Origin: Streptomonospora mangrovi
GTDB lineage: Bacteria > Actinomycetota > Actinomycetes > Streptosporangiales > Streptosporangiaceae
NCBI RefSeq assembly: GCF_027604915.1
Contig: NZ_JAJAQC010000029.1
Coordinates: 25,593 to 89,592, forward strand
Length of the DNA: 64,000 nt
Direction of reading: 5' to 3'
Below, one piece after another: positions 26,059 through 36,092 of the stretch. Position 1 is the first letter of the stretch. Each line of letters opens with the position of its first letter. The notes beneath the pieces were generated by a model. The model saw only the letters and a program-made list of their open reading frames with translations. It was not told the origin of the DNA and ran no database searches. A program made the position numbers and the translations under genes.

Positions 26059-26086
26059 GGCGCTCCGCCCGCGCGGGCGGAGCGCC
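26059..26086. terminator. Bidirectional terminator, 28-bp perfect palindrome
   Basis: GGCGCTCCGCCCGC is followed directly by its complement (14+14 bp) between the convergent stops at 26051 (+) and 26089 (-). Confidence 0.75.
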
Positions 26087-26088
26087 GC

Positions 26089-26754
26089 TCAGCCGGCGGC
26101 CGGCGCCGCGTCCATCAGCCGGCGCAGCTCGGCCACCGCCGCGCCGGTGTCGGCGAACCGGATCGCCTGCCAGCCCGCGGCCACCGCGCCCTCGCAGTTG
26201 TTGGCCAGGTCGTCCACCAGCAGGCACTCCTCGGGGCGCACCCCGGCGCGCTCGGCGGCCAGGTCGAACATGTCCCTGCCGGGCTTGCGCCGGCCCACCT
26301 CGAAGGACATCACCACGTCGTCGAAGACCGACTCCGGCGGCACCATGCGCCGCCAGTGCGCGTCCCAGGCCGGGGGCATGTTGGAGAGCATGCCGACGAA
26401 CACGCCCCGCGCGCGCAGCGCGTGCAGCTCGTCCAGCCACGCCTGGTTGGTCTCGCGGTCGTCGAACCAGGTGTCGGCCAGCGAGATCAGGGAGGCGTCG
26501 ATGCCGTCGGACTCGCGCAGCACCTGGGCCACCTCGTCCAGCCACTCCCGCTCGGTCACCAGCGGGGTGTCCAGCGGCAGCATCATGTCGTCGGTGCCGT
26601 AGCGGGCGGTCACCGCGAACACGGCGCGCATCAGCGGCTCGGGCGGCAGCTTGGTCTTGGCGCAGAACGCGGCGAAGGTGTGCTCGACCGGCGGGGTGAG
26701 GACACCGCCGAAGTCGGTCCAGACGGCCTTGATGGTGGTCGGTTCGATCGTCAC
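26089..26754 (-). CDS. HAD superfamily hydrolase (subfamily IA)
   Basis: 221 aa from a GTG at 26754 (GGGG about 8 nt upstream); an in-frame TTG at 26772 would add six residues. HAD motifs: I, WTDFGGVLT with nucleophile Asp14 but Gly16 where phosphatases have the second Asp; II, MLSNMP; III, Lys in GRRKPGRDMF; IV, LLVDDLANN. The cap lies between I and II. The DxG form of motif I occurs in dehalogenase/epoxide-hydrolase-like members, so phosphatase activity is uncertain. It is soluble, with no obvious pathway partner. The gene is convergent with merR. Confidence 0.85.
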   Translation of the reverse strand: MTIEPTTIKAVWTDFGGVLTPPVEHTFAAFCAKTKLPPEPLMRAVFAVTARYGTDDMMLPLDTPLVTEREWLDEVAQVLRESDGIDASLISLADTWFDDRETNQAWLDELHALRARGVFVGMLSNMPPAWDAHWRRMVPPESVFDDVVMSFEVGRRKPGRDMFDLAAERAGVRPEECLLVDDLANNCEGAVAAGWQAIRFADTGAAVAELRRLMDAAPAAG

Positions 26755-26819
26755 TGGGGTGTCCCCGTTCAACTGTGCGCGCGCTGGGCGCGGCCGGTGG
26801 CGTGGGTGGTCGGGCGGAC

Positions 26820-26990
26820 GGCGGGTGGCGGGGGTGGGGGGTGCGGCGGGGCGCGGCGCGGGGCGGGGGGGGGGGCGCCCCCCCCCGCCGGGGGGGGGGG
26901 GGCCCCGGGGGGGGGGGGGGGGGTGGGGGGGGCGCCCCCCCCCCCCCCGGCCGGGGGGGGGGCCCCCCGGGGGGGGGGGCGGCGGTGGTG
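26820..26990. repeat. Extreme poly-G/poly-C low-complexity tract
   Basis: About 170 bp of almost pure G and C runs: G11 near 26865, C9 near 26878, then alternating G runs of 8-20 and C runs of 4-14 up to 26979. Several blocks are inverted copies of each other (G-run CGC C-run). It occupies the intergenic space between the minus-strand membrane protein stop (26996) and the HAD gene. It could be real DNA able to form quadruplex or hairpin structures, or an assembly/base-calling artefact. Confidence 0.85.
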
Positions 26991-26995
26991 CGGGG

Positions 26996-28141
26996 TCAGG
27001 CCGCCGGCGCCGAGGTGGTGGGGCGGGCGGTGCCGGTGCCGGTGCCCGCGCCGGCGGGCGCGCCGTACTCGGCCGGGCGCGTGGCCAGGCCGCCCAGCAG
27101 GGCGCCCAGGCAGGCGGTGAACACCACGGTGCCGGTCCACATCTCGGCCGGCCAGCGGATGCCCTCGGCCAGGTGCAGGCCCAGCAACTGGAAGGACCAC
27201 ACCAGGGCGGGGAACAGCGCGCCGGCCAGCGGCAGGCGCAGCAGCGCGGTGGTGCCCCGGCGCCGGTCCAGCAGCACCAGCAGGCCGTCGGCCGCGGCCG
27301 CGCCGGCGATGGCCATGACGGCGGCCAGGGTGTGGACGTCGGGGAGCTGGTTGATCGCCAGGAAGTAGACGATCACGCCGGTGGTCACGGCGGTGCCCAT
27401 GCCCGGCAGGGCGGCGCGGCGGCGCAGCATCAGGATCAGCGGGATGGTCAGCAGCAGGGTGGTGATGAAGTAGGCGGTCACGCCCTGCACCGCCACGTAC
27501 TCGTCGGGGGTGTCGACGATGCCGCCGTAGTCGCCGAGTTGGGGCGCGTAGGCCACGGTGGGCGCGCCGGTCATGAACGCCGACACGTAGGTGAGCAGCA
27601 CGGTGGCGGCGATGGCGGACATGGCCGCCGAGATGATGCCGGTCGCCGCGCGCCAGCCGTTCTCGCCCGAGGCCCACCAGGACCGCAGCGGGCTGGTGAC
27701 CAGCAGCAGGCCGCCGATGCTGACCAGGGTGTGGCTGGGGCTGAAGGAGGGCAGCAGGCCGATCTCGATGCCCAGGATCTGGTGCCAGAGCATGTCGCCC
27801 ACGCCGCCGGCGCCGAAGACCAGCACGCCCAGCGCGCCCACGCGGTAGCCGTTGGGCCAGCCGTCCCACCACCAGCGGGGATGGCGGTCGCGGCGGCGGT
27901 AGGCCAGCAGGAACGTCCAGACCACGGTGGCCAGGAACCCGGTGTAGAGCACGGCGTGCCACCAGGTGAAGAAGCCCTCCAGGGTCTCAATGACGTTCTT
28001 GTGCGCCCAGCCGTCGAGGGTCACGCCGAGGGTCATGACGCCGCCCAGCGCGACGGTGACCCAGTCGTCGCGCTGGGACGCCATTCCGCTGCCGGCGCTG
28101 AGCGGGCCGGAATCCCGGCCGAGAACGGTGCTGCGGTCCAT
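26996..28141 (-). CDS. Polytopic membrane protein, unknown function
   Basis: 381 aa; ATG 28141 with GAGGAGG about 9 nt upstream. About ten hydrophobic spans. Histidines and tryptophans cluster at membrane edges: GFFTWWHAVLYTGF near residue 57, GDMLWHQILGIEIGL near 105, SPSHTLVSIGG near 125, and HLAEGIRWPAEMW near 325. This His/Trp pattern could reflect metal or quinone binding (speculation). The C-terminus is a Gly/Thr/Ala tail. No family is recognised. It is divergent from the PKS operon across a 440-bp region that holds the PKS promoter, so it may be co-regulated. Confidence 0.75.
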   Translation of the reverse strand: MDRSTVLGRDSGPLSAGSGMASQRDDWVTVALGGVMTLGVTLDGWAHKNVIETLEGFFTWWHAVLYTGFLATVVWTFLLAYRRRDRHPRWWWDGWPNGYRVGALGVLVFGAGGVGDMLWHQILGIEIGLLPSFSPSHTLVSIGGLLLVTSPLRSWWASGENGWRAATGIISAAMSAIAATVLLTYVSAFMTGAPTVAYAPQLGDYGGIVDTPDEYVAVQGVTAYFITTLLLTIPLILMLRRRAALPGMGTAVTTGVIVYFLAINQLPDVHTLAAVMAIAGAAAADGLLVLLDRRRGTTALLRLPLAGALFPALVWSFQLLGLHLAEGIRWPAEMWTGTVVFTACLGALLGGLATRPAEYGAPAGAGTGTGTARPTTSAPAA

Positions 28142-28316
28142 GTGGCCTGCCTCCTCGGATTCCGTCGGGGTCGCCGCCCGCCGGCCGCGGCGCTGTTTTC
28201 CCCCGGCCCGGCGGTGTTCGCGTCGTACGCGCACGCCCGGTGGCCGAGAGTAAGCGGCGGACCCGCCCGAAAACCAGCTTGGAATTACTTTGCCAATGGA
28301 TTCTCGCACGCAGTGC

Positions 28317-28367
28317 TCAAGCAGCGGTGAATCGCCGATCAAAGTGCGATGCAATGGCCATACAGGT
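28317..28367 (+). promoter_or_regulatory. SARP-type heptamer array upstream of the PKS operon
   Basis: Five 7-bp units start exactly 11 bp apart (28317, 28328, 28339, 28350, 28361): TCAAGCA, TGAATCG, TCAAAGT, TGCAATG, TACAGGT. SARP activators are known to bind TCGAG-like heptamers repeated at 11-bp intervals near the -35 region. Part of this array recurs at the KASIII promoter (see 54386). The preceding 28142-28316 shows no gene. Confidence 0.6.
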
Positions 28368-28391
28368 GCTCCTACACCGCAATGACGCCGC

Positions 28392-28419
28392 TTGCGCAGG
28401 TCATCGCCGCAGCTAGATT
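28392..28419 (+). promoter_or_regulatory. Putative promoter of the FAAL-PKS operon
   Basis: TTGCGC (28392-28397), a 16-bp spacer, then TAGATT (28414-28419), just downstream of the heptamer array. This gives a leader of about 155 nt. The leader is pyrimidine-rich and repeats TTTCCAGT-CCC (near 28528 and 28548). Confidence 0.4.
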
Positions 28420-28581
28420 ATGGCGTTGGTGGCGAATCCAGCAAGAGCCGACGCCGTTGACGCGGCTCCCTCAGCGGATTTCCCCGTTGATTTTCCGGCA
28501 CTCCCCAGCATTACCCGGATTTCCCCAGCTTTCCAGTTCCCCCCTGTTTTCCAGTCCCCGGCCAGCTAAGGGTAGGCGTAG

Positions 28582-30333
28582 ATGAAGGTTGTCCCGAAGG
28601 CGTCGACTCTCGTCGAATCGCTTTCCGCACAGGCGCGGGAGCGCGGTTCGGCGACCGTCTACCGGTTCCTGCCGGACGGCGAGAACGAAAAACGCGCGCT
28701 CACCTTCGCCGAACTCGACCTGGAGGTGCGGGCGATCGCCGCGCACCTCCAGCGGGCCGTGGCCCCCGGCGCGCGGGCGCTGGTGCTGACCTCGGAGGCG
28801 GAGGACTTCGTCCGCGCGTTCCTGGCCTGCCAGTACGCCGGGGTGGTGGCGGTGCCGGTCTACCCGCCGCTGCCGCTGAACTCCCCGCGCAAGGTCGAGA
28901 CGCTGCGCGCCATCGCCCGCGACGCCGGGGTCGCGGCGGTGCTGTCCAGCTCCACCGCCGGCTACCGGGCGCACTTCGCCGAGGCGGCCCCCGAACTGGC
29001 CGCCGCCGCCTGGATCGCGGTGGACACCGTGCCCGACCACGACGCCGCCGACTTCCGGGCGCACCGCGCCGAGTCGTCCGACGCGGCGTTCCTCCAGTAC
29101 ACCTCGGGCTCCACCGCCCTGCCCAAGGGCGTGGTGGTGACCCACGAGGCGCTGATGCACAACCAGGAGTACATCCGCCGCGCCGGGGACTACACCCCGG
29201 ACACGACGATCGTGAGCTGGCTGCCGCTGTTCCACGACATGGGCCTGATCGGCACCGTGCTGCCGGCGGTCTACGTGGGCCTGGAGGCGGTGCTGATGCC
29301 GCCGCTGGCGTTCGTGCAGCGGCCGGTGCGCTGGCTGCGCGCCATCACCCGCTACCGCGCCACGGTGGCCGGCGGCCCCAACTCCGGCTACGACCTGTGC
29401 GTGCGCCGGGTGCGCCGCGAGGACCGCGAGGGCCTGGACCTGAGCGGCTGGCGCATCGCCTTCAACGGCGCCGAGCCGGTGCGGGCGGCGACCCTGGACG
29501 CCTTCGCCGCGGAGTTCGCCCCCCAGGGGTTCGCCGCGCGGGCGTTCTACCCCTGCTACGGGCTGGCGGAGAACACGCTGATGGTCACCGGCTCGCGGAT
29601 CTCGGGCGGGGCGTCGGTGGTGGACGTGGACCTGGCGGTGCTCCAGAGCGAGCGGCGGCTGGCCCTGGGCGGCGGCCACCGGCTGGTGGGCTCGGGCCGC
29701 CCGCTGGCGGGCCGGCGGCTGGCGGTCGTGGACCCCGACACGCACCTGGAGGTGCCCGCCGGCGCGGTCGGCGAGATCTGGTCGGCCGGCCCCGACGTGG
29801 CCGCCGGCTACTGGAACAACCCCGAGGAGACCGAGCGCACCTTCCGGGCGCGCCTGGCCGACACCGGTGAGGGGCCGTTCCTGCGCACCGGCGACCTGGG
29901 GGTCATGCACGAGGGCGAGCTGTATGTGTGCGGCCGGATGAAGGACGTGGTGATCGTCGAGGGCCGCAACCACTACCCGCAGGACATCGAGGCCACCGTG
30001 GAGGCCGCGCACCCGGCGGTGCGCGTCAACTGCGTCGCCGCCTTCGCCGTGGAGCGCGACGACGCCGAGCGCCTGGTGGTGGTCGCCGAGATCGACCCCG
30101 CCCACCGGACCGTGGACCTGGCCGAGGTCGACCGCGCGGTGCGCGGCGCGGTCGCCGCCGCCCACAGCGTGCCCGTCGGCGAGGTCGCCTTCGTGGCGCC
30201 CGGTGCCGTACCCAAGACCACCAGCGGCAAGGTGCAGCGCCGCGCCTGCCGCGCCGCGTTCGAGCAGGGCGCGCTGACCCCGGCCCGCGGGGCGTCCGCC
30301 CAGGGGTCGCGGCACTACGAGGGAGCCAAGTGA
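28582..30333 (+). CDS. Fatty acyl-AMP ligase (FAAL)
   Basis: 583 aa. It adenylates a fatty acid and should pass it to the N-terminal ACP of the next protein, priming the PKS. Adenylate-forming core motifs: YTSGSTALPKGVVVTHEAL at about 173-191, SWLPLFHDMGLIG (a FAAL hallmark) at about 213-225, NGAEPVR, YGLAENTLMVT, and RTGDLG near 435. The C-terminal lid has GRMKDVVIVEGRNHYPQDIE and the catalytic Lys of TTSGKVQRR. ATG 28582 follows AAGGGTAGG. The stop overlaps the PKS start by one base (TGATG), so it is coupled. Comparable FadD-PKS pairs build lipid polyketides in mycobacteria. Confidence 0.95.
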   Translation: MKVVPKASTLVESLSAQARERGSATVYRFLPDGENEKRALTFAELDLEVRAIAAHLQRAVAPGARALVLTSEAEDFVRAFLACQYAGVVAVPVYPPLPLNSPRKVETLRAIARDAGVAAVLSSSTAGYRAHFAEAAPELAAAAWIAVDTVPDHDAADFRAHRAESSDAAFLQYTSGSTALPKGVVVTHEALMHNQEYIRRAGDYTPDTTIVSWLPLFHDMGLIGTVLPAVYVGLEAVLMPPLAFVQRPVRWLRAITRYRATVAGGPNSGYDLCVRRVRREDREGLDLSGWRIAFNGAEPVRAATLDAFAAEFAPQGFAARAFYPCYGLAENTLMVTGSRISGGASVVDVDLAVLQSERRLALGGGHRLVGSGRPLAGRRLAVVDPDTHLEVPAGAVGEIWSAGPDVAAGYWNNPEETERTFRARLADTGEGPFLRTGDLGVMHEGELYVCGRMKDVVIVEGRNHYPQDIEATVEAAHPAVRVNCVAAFAVERDDAERLVVVAEIDPAHRTVDLAEVDRAVRGAVAAAHSVPVGEVAFVAPGAVPKTTSGKVQRRACRAAFEQGALTPARGASAQGSRHYEGAK

Positions 30334-33300
30334 TGTTTGACCGCGATGCCGTCGCCGACTGGCTGATCCAGCGGATCTCGGAGGTGCTGGAGGTGCCGGC
30401 CGAGACGGTGCTGCCCGACACCCCGTTCATGCAGATCGGCCTGTCCTCGGTGCAGGCGGTGGAGCTGACCGACGACCTCCAGCGCTGGACCGGGCTGACC
30501 ATCCCCCCGACCTTCGCCTACGACTACCCCACCATCGCCGAGGCCGCCGCGTTCGTCGCGGCCGAGGCGGCCGGCGCCGTGCCCGGCGCCCCGCCCCGGG
30601 CGGCCGCGCCGGCGGTGTCCTCCGGCGAGCCCGTCGCGATCGTGGGCATGGGCGCCCGCATGCCCGGCGGCGGCGGGCTCGCGGGCTACTGGGCGACCCT
30701 GCTGGAGGGCGTGGACGCCATCAGCGAGGTCCCCGCCGACCGCTGGGACGCCGCGGCGCTGTACGACCCCGACCCGGCGGTGCCGGGGAGGATGAACACC
30801 CGCTGGGGCGGGTTCGTGGAGGGCGTCACCGACTTCGACAACGCGTTCTTCGGGCTGACCGCGCGCGAGGCCGGGCGGATGGACCCCCAGCAGCGCATGG
30901 TGCTGGAGGTCGCCTGGGAGGCGCTGGAGAACGCCGGGATCGCCCCGGCCGGGCTGGCGGAGTCGGCCACCGGGGTGTTCATGGGCGCCTCCACCTACGA
31001 CCACGGCGCGGCGCTGCTGGCCTCGGGCGGGGAGTCCGAGCCCTACGACGGCACGGGCGGCGCGCTGAGCGTGGTCGCCAACCGGCTGTCCTACTGCCTG
31101 AACCTGCGCGGCCCCAGCATGGCCGTTGACACCGCCTGCTCCTCCTCGCTGGTGGCCGTGCACCTGGCCTGCCAGGCGCTGCGCAACGGCGAGGCCGACC
31201 TGGCGATCGCCGGCGGCGTCAACGTCATCACCAGCCCCAAGATCGCGCTGAGCTTCAGCAAGGGCGGCCTGATGGCGCCCGACGGCCGGTGCAAGACCTT
31301 CGACCACCGCGCCGACGGCTACGTGCGCAGCGAGGGCGTGGGCGCGGTGGTGCTCAAGCCGCTCTCGCGCGCGCTGGCCGACGGCGACCGGATCTACGCC
31401 CTGGTGCGCGGCGGCGCCGTCAACCAGGACGGGCGCACCAACGGGCTGGCCGCGCCCAACCGCCTGGCCCAGGAGGCGGTGCTGCGCGCGGCCTACGCGG
31501 CCGCCGGGGTGGACCCGGCCGAGGTCGACTACGTCGAGGCGCACGGCACCGGCACCGCCGTGGGCGACCCCATCGAGGTGGGCGCCCTGGGCACGGTGCT
31601 GGGCGCCGGGCGGCCCGCCGACCGGCCGCTGCGGGTGGGCTCGGCCAAGTCCAACGTGGGCCACCTGGAGGCCGCGGCGGGGGTGGCCGGGCTGATCAAG
31701 ACGGCCCTGGCCCTGTACCACCGCACGCTCCCGCCCAGCCTGCACTTCGAGAAGCCCAACCCGATGCTGGGCCTGGACCGGCTGCCCGTCGCCGTGCAGA
31801 CCGAGGCGGCTCCCTGGCCCGAGCGCGCGGGCGGCGCGCCCCTGGCCGGGGTCAGCTCCTTCGGGTTCGGCGGCACCAACTCCCACCTGGTGCTGGCCGC
31901 CGCGCCCGAGCCGGCCGGCGGCGCCCGCTCGGTCGCCCCGGCCGAGGCCGCCGCCGAGACCCCCGGCGTCACCGCCGAGGAGCCGGCCCCCGCGCGCACC
32001 CACCTGGTGCCGGTGTCGGCGCGCACGGAGGCCGCGCTGGCCCGCCGCGCCCGGGAGTGGGCGCGCCTGGCCCGCGCCAACGCCCACGACCCCTCCTGGC
32101 TGCCGCGCGCCGCCGCTGCCGCCGCCCTGCGCGGCGACCACGACCGGCACCGCGCCGCCGTGGTGGCCGCCGACGCCGCCGAACTGGCGGCCGGGATGGA
32201 CGCCGTGGCCGCCGGGGAGCGCTCCGCCGACGTCTGCGGCCCCAACACGGTGTCGCGCCGGACCCGCCGCCCGGTGCTGGTGTTCCCCGGCCAGGGCTCC
32301 CAGTGGGAGGGCATGGGCCGGGAGCTGGCCGCGGCGGTGCCGGCGTTCCGCGCGGCGATCCGCCGCTGCGACGCCGAGATCGCGCGCTGGCTGGGCCGCT
32401 CCCTGTGGAGCGACGACACCGGGCTGGTCGCCAAGGGCACGGCCGAGGTGCAGCCGGCGCTGTTCGCCATCGAGGTCGCCCTGGCCCGCACCTGGCAGGC
32501 GTGGGGGCTGGCCCCGGCCGCCGTGGTCGGCCACAGCATGGGCGAGATCGCGGCGGCCCACGTGTCGGGCGCGCTGTCGCTGACCGACGCCGCGCGGATC
32601 GTGGTGGAGCGCAGCGGCCTGCTCACCGAGCTGTCGGGCAAGGGCGGGCTGGCGCTGGCCGAGCTGGACCTGGCCGAGGCCGAGGAGATGGTGCGCGGCC
32701 GCGAGCACGAACTGGCCATCGCCGCGCTCAACGGCCCCCGGGCGACCGTGCTCTCGGGCGACCCCCAGGCGCTGGACGCGGTCATCGCCGACCTGGAGGG
32801 GCGCGGGGTGTTCGCCCGCCGCATCACGGTGGAGTTCGCCGCGCACAGCCCCCAGGTGGAGCCGATCCAGCCGCGCCTGCGCGCGGCGCTGGCCGGGATC
32901 GCGCCCGGCCCGGCCGACACCGACCTGTACTCCACGGTCACCGGCGAGCCGGTCGACGGCCGCGACCTGGGGCCAAAGTACTGGGAGCGCAACGTGCGCG
33001 CCACCGTGCGGTTCGCCCCGGCGCTGGAGCGGGTGCTGGCCGACGGCCACGACACGTTCATCGAGGTCGCGCCGCACCCGGTGCTGATCCGCTCGGTCAC
33101 CGAGACCGCCGGCGCCTCCGGCGGCGCCGAGGTGGCGGTGGTGTCCTCGGTGCGCCGCGACGAGGACGAGGCGCGCGGCATGCTGCGCGCCCTGGGCGAG
33201 CTGTACACCGTGGGCGTGGCCGTGGACTGGACCGCCCTGTACGGCACCGCCGCCGCGCACGTGGACCTGCCCCCGCACGGCTGGGAGCACCGGAGCTTCC

Positions 33301-36092
33301 CGCTGCTGCGGCCCAGCGGCACCCCCGCCGGGCTGCCGGGCGCCGGTGCGGCGGCCGGCGGACTGCTGGGGCCGCGCGTCCCCGTGGGCGCCGACCCCGC
33401 ACTGCGGCTGTGGGGCCTGCCGCTGGAGGTGGCCTCGGCCCCCGAACTGGCCGACCACGTGGTGGACGACATCCCGGTGGTGCCGGGCGCCTACTGGCTG
33501 GCGGCCGCCGCCCAGGCCGCCTCCGCCGTCGCGCCGGGCGGGCCGGTGCTGCTGGAGGAGGTCACCTTCGTGCAGCCCTGCCCGCTGGCGGGCGAGCGCG
33601 ACCCCGGCCTCCAACTGGCGCTGCGCCCCGCCCCCGAAGGCGGCGACACCCTGCTGATCACCTCCTTCCGCGCCGGCGCGCCCGTGGTGCACGCCCAGGG
33701 CGTGGTGGGCGGCGCCGCCGAGGGCGCGCCCGCGCACCCGCCGCTGGCCGAACTGCGGGCCGCCTGCACCGCGCCGGAGTCCGTCGAGGACCTGTACGAG
33801 CGGCTGGGCGGCACCGGCCTGCACTACGGCCCGCGCTTCCGCGGGCTGGCCGAGCTGTGGGCGGGCGCCGGGCAGGCGCTGGGCCGCATCGCGCTGCCCG
33901 AGGGCCTGGGCGCCGGCGCGCCGCCGCTGCACCCGGCGCTGCTGGACGCCTGCTTCCACACCGTGGCGGCGGCCGTGGGCGAGCGCCGGGGCGAACTGCC
34001 GCTGCCCTCGGGCGCCGAGGGGGTGTGGTCGCGCCAGGACGGCGCGCCGCTGCGCGCGGGCTGGGCGCACGCCCGGGTGGTGGACTCCCGGGGCCGCGAC
34101 CTGGTCACCGAGGTCACCGTGTACGACGACGCCGGGGAGCCGGTGTGGTCGGCGCGGCGGCTGCGGGTGACCATGGCCGCGCGCCGCCGCGACGTCGAGG
34201 AGGGCCGCCTCTACCAGGTGCGCTGGCAGCCGGTGGAGCCGCCGCGCCCGGCGGCCGGCGCGGGGGCCTGGCTGCTGCTGGCCGACCGCGACGGCGCCGC
34301 GCGCGCCCTGGCCGACCGGCTCGCCGCCGCCGGCGGGCGCAGCCTCATCGCCGTGTCCGGTCCGGCCACCGCGCCCGACGAGCGCTCGCTGGAGACGGCG
34401 GGCTACGCCGGCCTGCTCGCCGAGGCCGCCGGACTGGGCGCGCCGCTGCGCGGCGCGGTGGACCTGCGGGCGCTGTCGGGCGGACCCGACGCCCCCAGCG
34501 CCGAGGCGCTCGTCGGCCGCGCCGCCGACGCGCTGGAGCTGACCCGGGCGCTGGCCGGCGCCGCCCGCGAGGGCGAGGCGCCGCGCCTGTGGCTGGCCAC
34601 CTCCGGCGCCCAGACCGCGTTCGGCCCCGCCGGCGCCGCCGGGCTGCCCGGCGCCGCCCTGTGGGGCCTGGGCCGGGTCGTCGCCAACGAGCACCCCGAG
34701 ACGGCGTGCACCGTGGTCGACCTGGACAGCCCGGTGCGCCGCACCGACCTGGAGGCGCTGGCGGCGCTGCTGCGCGCCGAGGACGTGCCCGGCCAGGTGG
34801 TGCTGCGCGAGGGGGTGCTGACGCCCCGGCTGGCGCCGCTGCCCTCGGCGGCGGGCGCGGCCGAGGCGCCCGTGCGCGGCGACCGCACCTACCTGGTCAC
34901 CGGCGGCCTGGGCGCCCTGGGCCTCCAGACCGCCCGGTGGCTGGTGGAGCGCGGCGCCCGCCACCTGCTCCTGCTGGGCCGGTCGGCGCCCTCCGACCGG
35001 GCGCGGGCCGCCGTCGCCGAACTGGCCGCCGCCGGCGCCCAGGTGCGCGTGGAGCGGGCCGACACCGCCGACGCCGCCGCCCTGGGCGCGGTCCTGGCCG
35101 GCCTGGGCACCGGCTCCTCCCCCGCCCTGGCCGGGGTGTTCCACCTGGCGGGGGTGCTGGAGGACACCCTGGTCACCGACCTGGGCGCCGAGGGCCTGCG
35201 CCGCGCCATGGCGGGCAAGGCGCTGGGCGCCTGGAACCTGCACACCCTCACCCGCGACCAGCCCGTCGAGCACTTCGTGCTCTTCTCGTCCATGGCCGCC
35301 GTGCTGGGCTCGCCGGGGCAGGGCGCCTACGCCGCCGCCAACGCGGTCCTGGGCGCGCTGGCCGGGGAGCGCGCCGCGCTGGGGCTGCCCGCGCTGTGCG
35401 TGGACTGGGGGCCGTGGGGCGGCTCGGGCCTGGCGGTGAGCGCGGGCGGCGTGGACCGGCTGGCCGCGCGCGGCGTGCCGCCGCTGTCGGGCGAGGTCGC
35501 CTTCGAACTGCTGGAGGAGGCCATGCGCGCCGGCGCGCCCTCGGTGGTCGCCGCCGCGTTCAACTGGGCCGACATCACCCGCACCGGCGCGCTGCCCAGC
35601 GTCCGGCTGCTGCTGGCCGACCTGCTGCCCGCCGAGGGCGCGGCGGCGGGCCTGCGCGGCACCGCCCGCCAGGCGGTGCTGGCGCTGGAGACCCACGAGG
35701 CGCGCGCCGAGGCGCTGCGCGGCTTCCTGCTGGAGCAGGTCGGCTCGGTGCTGGGCGTCCCGGCCGCCCGCCTGGACAGCGCGGTGCCCTTCCAGGAGCT
35801 GGGCTTCGACTCCCTGATGGCGGTGGAGCTGCGCAACCGGCTGGAGTCGGCGCTGGAGGTCCGCCTCTCGGCCACCATGGTCTTCGCCCACCCCACCGTG
35901 GACGAGCTGACCGCCGGCCTGCTGGACCGGCTGGCACCCGACATCACCGCCGCCGCACCCGCCCCGTCCGCCGCGGGCGGCGCGGGCGGCGCGGACGGCG
36001 ACGCCGACGGCCTCGCCGAACTGGACGACGACCAGCTCTGCGCGCTCCTGGCCGAGGAGCTGGGCGTGCTCGACACGATGGAGGAGCAATGA
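30333..36092 (+). CDS. Type I polyketide synthase, ACP-KS-AT-DH-KR-ACP
   Basis: 1919 aa. Loading ACP: phosphopantetheine Ser39 in QIGLSSVQ (the usual Asp before it is Ser38). KS: Cys269, His404, His444. AT: Ser735 in GHSMGE and His838 in FAAHSPQVE, not a clear malonyl (HAFH) or methylmalonyl (YASH) signature. DH: His1042 and Pro1047 of HxxxDxxxxP (Gly replaced by Asp) and Asp1205 in LLDACFH. KR: GGLGALG near 1524, Ser1653, Tyr1666; LED at the LDD position suggests a B-type product. ACP: Ser1827 in GFDSL. There is no ER. One round would give an enoyl or, if DH is weak, a 3-hydroxyacyl chain. ATG 30333 overlaps the FAAL stop. Confidence 0.95.
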   Translation: MFDRDAVADWLIQRISEVLEVPAETVLPDTPFMQIGLSSVQAVELTDDLQRWTGLTIPPTFAYDYPTIAEAAAFVAAEAAGAVPGAPPRAAAPAVSSGEPVAIVGMGARMPGGGGLAGYWATLLEGVDAISEVPADRWDAAALYDPDPAVPGRMNTRWGGFVEGVTDFDNAFFGLTAREAGRMDPQQRMVLEVAWEALENAGIAPAGLAESATGVFMGASTYDHGAALLASGGESEPYDGTGGALSVVANRLSYCLNLRGPSMAVDTACSSSLVAVHLACQALRNGEADLAIAGGVNVITSPKIALSFSKGGLMAPDGRCKTFDHRADGYVRSEGVGAVVLKPLSRALADGDRIYALVRGGAVNQDGRTNGLAAPNRLAQEAVLRAAYAAAGVDPAEVDYVEAHGTGTAVGDPIEVGALGTVLGAGRPADRPLRVGSAKSNVGHLEAAAGVAGLIKTALALYHRTLPPSLHFEKPNPMLGLDRLPVAVQTEAAPWPERAGGAPLAGVSSFGFGGTNSHLVLAAAPEPAGGARSVAPAEAAAETPGVTAEEPAPARTHLVPVSARTEAALARRAREWARLARANAHDPSWLPRAAAAAALRGDHDRHRAAVVAADAAELAAGMDAVAAGERSADVCGPNTVSRRTRRPVLVFPGQGSQWEGMGRELAAAVPAFRAAIRRCDAEIARWLGRSLWSDDTGLVAKGTAEVQPALFAIEVALARTWQAWGLAPAAVVGHSMGEIAAAHVSGALSLTDAARIVVERSGLLTELSGKGGLALAELDLAEAEEMVRGREHELAIAALNGPRATVLSGDPQALDAVIADLEGRGVFARRITVEFAAHSPQVEPIQPRLRAALAGIAPGPADTDLYSTVTGEPVDGRDLGPKYWERNVRATVRFAPALERVLADGHDTFIEVAPHPVLIRSVTETAGASGGAEVAVVSSVRRDEDEARGMLRALGELYTVGVAVDWTALYGTAAAHVDLPPHGWEHRSFPLLRPSGTPAGLPGAGAAAGGLLGPRVPVGADPALRLWGLPLEVASAPELADHVVDDIPVVPGAYWLAAAAQAASAVAPGGPVLLEEVTFVQPCPLAGERDPGLQLALRPAPEGGDTLLITSFRAGAPVVHAQGVVGGAAEGAPAHPPLAELRAACTAPESVEDLYERLGGTGLHYGPRFRGLAELWAGAGQALGRIALPEGLGAGAPPLHPALLDACFHTVAAAVGERRGELPLPSGAEGVWSRQDGAPLRAGWAHARVVDSRGRDLVTEVTVYDDAGEPVWSARRLRVTMAARRRDVEEGRLYQVRWQPVEPPRPAAGAGAWLLLADRDGAARALADRLAAAGGRSLIAVSGPATAPDERSLETAGYAGLLAEAAGLGAPLRGAVDLRALSGGPDAPSAEALVGRAADALELTRALAGAAREGEAPRLWLATSGAQTAFGPAGAAGLPGAALWGLGRVVANEHPETACTVVDLDSPVRRTDLEALAALLRAEDVPGQVVLREGVLTPRLAPLPSAAGAAEAPVRGDRTYLVTGGLGALGLQTARWLVERGARHLLLLGRSAPSDRARAAVAELAAAGAQVRVERADTADAAALGAVLAGLGTGSSPALAGVFHLAGVLEDTLVTDLGAEGLRRAMAGKALGAWNLHTLTRDQPVEHFVLFSSMAAVLGSPGQGAYAAANAVLGALAGERAALGLPALCVDWGPWGGSGLAVSAGGVDRLAARGVPPLSGEVAFELLEEAMRAGAPSVVAAAFNWADITRTGALPSVRLLLADLLPAEGAAAGLRGTARQAVLALETHEARAEALRGFLLEQVGSVLGVPAARLDSAVPFQELGFDSLMAVELRNRLESALEVRLSATMVFAHPTVDELTAGLLDRLAPDITAAAPAPSAAGGAGGADGDADGLAELDDDQLCALLAEELGVLDTMEEQ

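Noticed and set aside
28142..28354. Longer N-terminus for the membrane protein at 26996-28141
   Set aside because: GAGGAGG precedes ATG 28141, and the extension would overlap the PKS promoter elements.
30315..36089. A very long minus-strand open frame antisense to the first PKS, and similar ones at 35327-39466 and 11015-15307
   Set aside because: His/Arg/Gly/Ala-rich translations with no domain. They arise because GC-rich codons read backwards rarely give stops; the plus-strand genes have complete catalytic motifs.
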